Source of the DNA: Kiritimatiellia bacterium | GTDB taxonomy: Bacteria; Verrucomicrobiota; Kiritimatiellia; UBA8416; SLMC01 | Direction of reading: 5' to 3' | NCBI GenBank assembly: GCA_007133745.1 | Contig: SLMC01000415.1 | Span: 1 to 7,964 of the forward strand | Length of the DNA stretch: 7,964 nt | Shown here: in pieces, positions 5,739 to 7,964 of the stretch | Layout: each line of letters begins with the position of its first letter | Position numbering within the stretch: position 1 is the stretch's first letter | Made by a program: the position numbers and the translations under genes | The notes under the pieces: model-generated | The model's database searches: none | Seen by the model: only the letters and a program-made list of their open reading frames with translations | Told to the model about the DNA's origin: nothing

Positions 5739-5745
5739 TCCCTCT
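5739..5745 (-). promoter_or_regulatory. Ribosome binding site that sets the DUF4340 start
   Basis: AGAGGGA on the minus strand, seven bases before the ATG at 5731. It favours this start over the upstream in-frame codon at 5764. Confidence 0.65.
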
Positions 5746-5778
5746 TCGATACGCGAACTGTCAAAACGGACAGGACGC

Positions 5779-5808
5779 ATTCTAGTCTTACCTTTTCATG
5801 CTATTCAA
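5779..5808 (-). promoter_or_regulatory. Candidate internal promoter before the DUF4340 gene
   Basis: On the minus strand, TTGAAT (plus-strand 5803-5808) and TAGAAT (5779-5784, five of six consensus bases) are separated by 18 bp, in the gap after the GldG gene. This could give the DUF4340 gene extra or separate expression. A perfect 9-bp inverted repeat flanks the promoter: CTGTCAAAA (5758-5766) and TTTTGACAG (5813-5821). A smaller palindrome, TCAAAA-AC-TTTTGA (5805-5818), overlaps the -35 box and could be a regulator site. Confidence 0.45.
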
Positions 5809-5833
5809 AAACTTTTGACAGGTCCGATGATAT

Positions 5834-7729
5834 TCATGATCGACGCAGACGGCGACGGCGAACCAGCCAGTAACTCAGCCCGCCGAGAGCCACAAGCAAA
5901 GGCATCAGAGCGATATTGGCCACCTTGACCTTGAATCCAAGCCGCTCGATATCCTCGTTGCGCTTGCGGCGAACCAGCCTCAATTGCCGTTGAGTCTGCG
6001 CCATTTGTTCGCGAAAACGCTCGATTTCACCCTGCTGCTGTCGGCTCAGAATCAGCCGCTGGTCGTCGCCCCGCCCCGCTTCAAGCTCTCTGAGACGGTT
6101 CTGGGCCGTTTCCCATTTCTTCTGCAGCAACAGTTCCTCTTCCATATAGCGCTCGGCCGCTTTTCTTTCGATGTCCAGTACGCGCGTAAAGGGGCGATCC
6201 GTCCGGCCCCGTGTACGAACGCCGGCTAGCGCGGGTCCGCCGGCCACTTGCTCCACCATGCCTGCGAACAAGGCCAAATTGTCGTTCATGGGCGTATGTC
6301 CCCGGTGACCGAACATGTTCACTTCCCGCACGCAGAAAGGGTCGAAAAGCATATCCGCGCTGGCTACCAGGATCACTGTGCCGGGCGCTGCGCTTTCCTT
6401 GAGCGGGTCCGCGCCCGTCAAGCGCGCGATATCTTCGGTTTCCTTGTCCGCCGCCTTGGGCCGACCCTCGGGGAAGGCCGTCCTGAAACGCCCGTGCATG
6501 CGCGCGGCCAAGGTTAGCGGGGTCATGCCGCTGACAAACTGGCGACGAATGCCATCCCCGCCGAATTGCGCCGTCATCGCATCGATCAAGGCGGAGGTTT
6601 CGGACGAGGAAATCAGCGTCGTGACCTCGACATCCGCGGACGCATCGATTTTGAACGCACCGGCGAACGGCATCATAATCGATCCGATCTGCGCCGTGAG
6701 AATGTCGTCGCTATTCATGTGCGCCTGTCTAAGACTCAACCAGACGAGACTTTCCTCGATTCCGTCGGGCCCTTGCAGGCGGCTGACCGCATCCAGATCG
6801 GCCACGACTTTGCTCGAACTGTATTCAACGCCCCATGCTTCGAACAGACGCGGCAGATCGGACGATTTCGGACGCATCCGCATGTGAGGCTCCGCCGGAC
6901 TCGTTTCCGCCTCCACGAGGGAAAGCGGATCCACAAACACCATGAGGCTGCCCCCCGCCAGCAGAAACTGATCGATCGCAAACAACGTCGTATCGTTCAA
7001 ATTCTTCGGATGAACAACGATCAGCGCATCCACGTCCGCATCGATGCGAGAGGTCGGCAACGCGATGTCCCGCACGTCGTAGTCCTTGCGCAAGTCGCGG
7101 AAGGCGAACCAGGCCGGAGCCGGCGGCGGCATGTTGGGCATAGGATAAGGCGGACGTTGATCGCCCAGAACCGGCAAGCTGCTGATCACCCCAACCACCG
7201 GCTTGCTCGGCCTCGCCACACGGGCGATCAGGCGCGTGATATTGTATTCCATCAGGTGTTCCTGTCGCGGATCCAGAAACGGTATGATCTCGTGACGATC
7301 TCCCGTGGAAATCACGAGCCCCATGTAGAGGCGCCCGTGCCCCATGGGCTGACCTGGCAGCCCGTATTTATGGGCCATATCCTCGATTTCCGAATCGGGC
7401 CGCGGATCGAACGTCGAAACATCGATCATAGCGCCGCCGCTGCGCTTGTATTCGTCCAGCAAATCTTCCACCCGTCGCGCCCACATGGTCAGCATCGGCG
7501 GCGTCTCCGATTGCCGACTGAAAAAGAACATCAGGCTGACCGGTTCGTCCAAATCGCGCAGAATGTTGCCGGTTCCGTCGGAAAGCCGATAGAGCTTTTC
7601 CTGCGTCATGTCCCATCGCGCATTGATCCCCCGCAAGATGACGTTGAACGCCACGACTATGCACAGCGCAACGACGAGCGCCGCGACGCCTGTTCCCCAT
7701 CCCCAGTTGGCCTTCTTTCCGTTCTCCAT
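5834..7729 (-). CDS. GldG-family ABC export accessory protein
   Basis: A 631-residue membrane-anchored protein. A transmembrane helix at about 13-31 is followed by the family signature NARWDMTQEKLYRLSDGTGN (36-55), then ILRDLDEPVSLMFFFS. The middle is an alpha/beta domain with KPVVGVISSLP (176-186), DALIVVHPKNL (234-244) and a conserved GGSLMVFVDP (259-268). Residues about 515-598 are rich in Glu, Gln, Arg and Leu and should form a coiled coil. A second helix (about 603-623) ends in RRRRLRRS, so both ends sit in the cytoplasm with the bulk outside. In Flavobacterium, GldG works with GldF and the ATPase GldA in an ABC transporter needed for gliding; homologues are widespread in non-gliding bacteria, where the cargo is unknown. 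AGGGAGAG lies six bases before the ATG (7736-7743), and the upstream permease gene ends 15 bp away, so the two are co-transcribed. Confidence 0.88.
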   Translation of the reverse strand: MENGKKANWGWGTGVAALVVALCIVVAFNVILRGINARWDMTQEKLYRLSDGTGNILRDLDEPVSLMFFFSRQSETPPMLTMWARRVEDLLDEYKRSGGAMIDVSTFDPRPDSEIEDMAHKYGLPGQPMGHGRLYMGLVISTGDRHEIIPFLDPRQEHLMEYNITRLIARVARPSKPVVGVISSLPVLGDQRPPYPMPNMPPPAPAWFAFRDLRKDYDVRDIALPTSRIDADVDALIVVHPKNLNDTTLFAIDQFLLAGGSLMVFVDPLSLVEAETSPAEPHMRMRPKSSDLPRLFEAWGVEYSSSKVVADLDAVSRLQGPDGIEESLVWLSLRQAHMNSDDILTAQIGSIMMPFAGAFKIDASADVEVTTLISSSETSALIDAMTAQFGGDGIRRQFVSGMTPLTLAARMHGRFRTAFPEGRPKAADKETEDIARLTGADPLKESAAPGTVILVASADMLFDPFCVREVNMFGHRGHTPMNDNLALFAGMVEQVAGGPALAGVRTRGRTDRPFTRVLDIERKAAERYMEEELLLQKKWETAQNRLRELEAGRGDDQRLILSRQQQGEIERFREQMAQTQRQLRLVRRKRNEDIERLGFKVKVANIALMPLLVALGGLSYWLVRRRRLRRS

Positions 7730-7744
7730 CGTATACTCTCCCTG

Positions 7745-7964
7745 TTAAGCGGTTTTCCGATTGTCCAGCGCGATATAGCCAGCGAACAGCAGCGCCGCCA
7801 TTGCCGAAACGAAATAGCCGATGTCGCGAACGTCCAAAACGCCGCGTTGAAACGACTCGAAATAGGGCATCACACTGAACGCCGCCACTCCGCGGACCAG
7901 CCACTCGGGCGCCCACTGCTCCAGCATGCGGGTCACCGGCTGAAAACCCGCTATCAGCAGAAAC
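7745..7964 (-). CDS. ABC-2 type permease (GldF/NosY-like), C-terminal part
   Basis: Partial gene running off the right edge; 72 in-frame residues are visible, with no stop up to the edge. The visible end reads FLLIAGF, then SVMPYFESFQRGVLDVRDIGYFVS, then the last membrane helix AAMALLF-like segment and the basic tail LDNRKTA. The block with a Phe/Tyr-rich stretch, RGVLDVRD and a final helix is typical of the last loop and last helix of GldF/NosY-type ABC-2 permeases. These form the membrane channel of an exporter powered by a separate ATPase, which is expected further upstream. The stop lies 15 bp before the GldG-family start. A GTG at 7936 lies in frame but is internal, since the reading frame continues with hydrophobic sequence beyond it. 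Confidence 0.8.
   Translation of the reverse strand, partial: FLLIAGFQPVTRMLEQWAPEWLVRGVAAFSVMPYFESFQRGVLDVRDIGYFVSAMAALLFAGYIALDNRKTA

Noticed and set aside
4949..5785. Plus-strand open frame opposite the DUF4340 gene
   Set aside because: No recognisable domain; the minus-strand frame has a membrane anchor, a ribosome binding site and family signatures.

Overview
This is a GC-rich bacterial window with six recognisable genes plus the 3' end of a seventh. The layout from left to right is: a GntR/LacI-type repressor (minus), histidyl-tRNA synthetase hisS (plus), a bile-acid:sodium-symporter-family (BASS) transporter (minus), a 65-residue zinc-ribbon protein (plus), and a minus-strand cluster read from the right edge inward: ABC-2 permease C-terminus, GldG-family protein, DUF4340 protein. 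There are no tRNA, rRNA, CRISPR or insertion-sequence genes and no phage genes. No gene-free stretch exceeds 300 bases. No gene fixes the phylum. The GldF/GldG/DUF4340 export cluster, the small zinc-ribbon protein, a GntR-LacI hybrid repressor and repeat-filled intergenic gaps would fit a PVC-group or Hydrogenedentes-like environmental bacterium, but this is a low-confidence inference.

Region 1 (1-1392): the repressor and its control region. A consensus TTGACA box with a weaker -10 box lies upstream on the minus strand. A perfect TTCAG-gaca-CTGAA palindrome falls at the expected transcription start, which is the classical layout for autorepression. hisS starts on the other side of this gap.

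Region 2 (1393-4435): hisS, the BASS transporter and the zinc-ribbon gene, separated by short gaps. Both gaps in which genes converge (hisS/BASS and zinc-ribbon/DUF4340) hold a copy of the same 134-152 bp element in the same orientation. The element contains runs of 8-bp units: GT-rich units, an AAAACT loop, then AC-rich units, with a second hairpin in front. The copies differ mainly by exactly 16 bp, or two units. A third array with an 8-bp period, CACGAACG, lies just past the repressor gene at 72-107.

Region 3 (4436-7964): the gliding-type ABC export cluster. The permease and GldG-family genes are 15 bp apart and clearly co-transcribed. The DUF4340 gene follows after 102 bp, and that gap holds a good candidate internal promoter flanked by a perfect 9-bp inverted repeat. 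The ATPase gene is expected beyond the right edge.

I see no new protein-based system. The best candidate for something undescribed is the octamer-based intergenic element, followed by the interleaved inverted repeats just after hisS.
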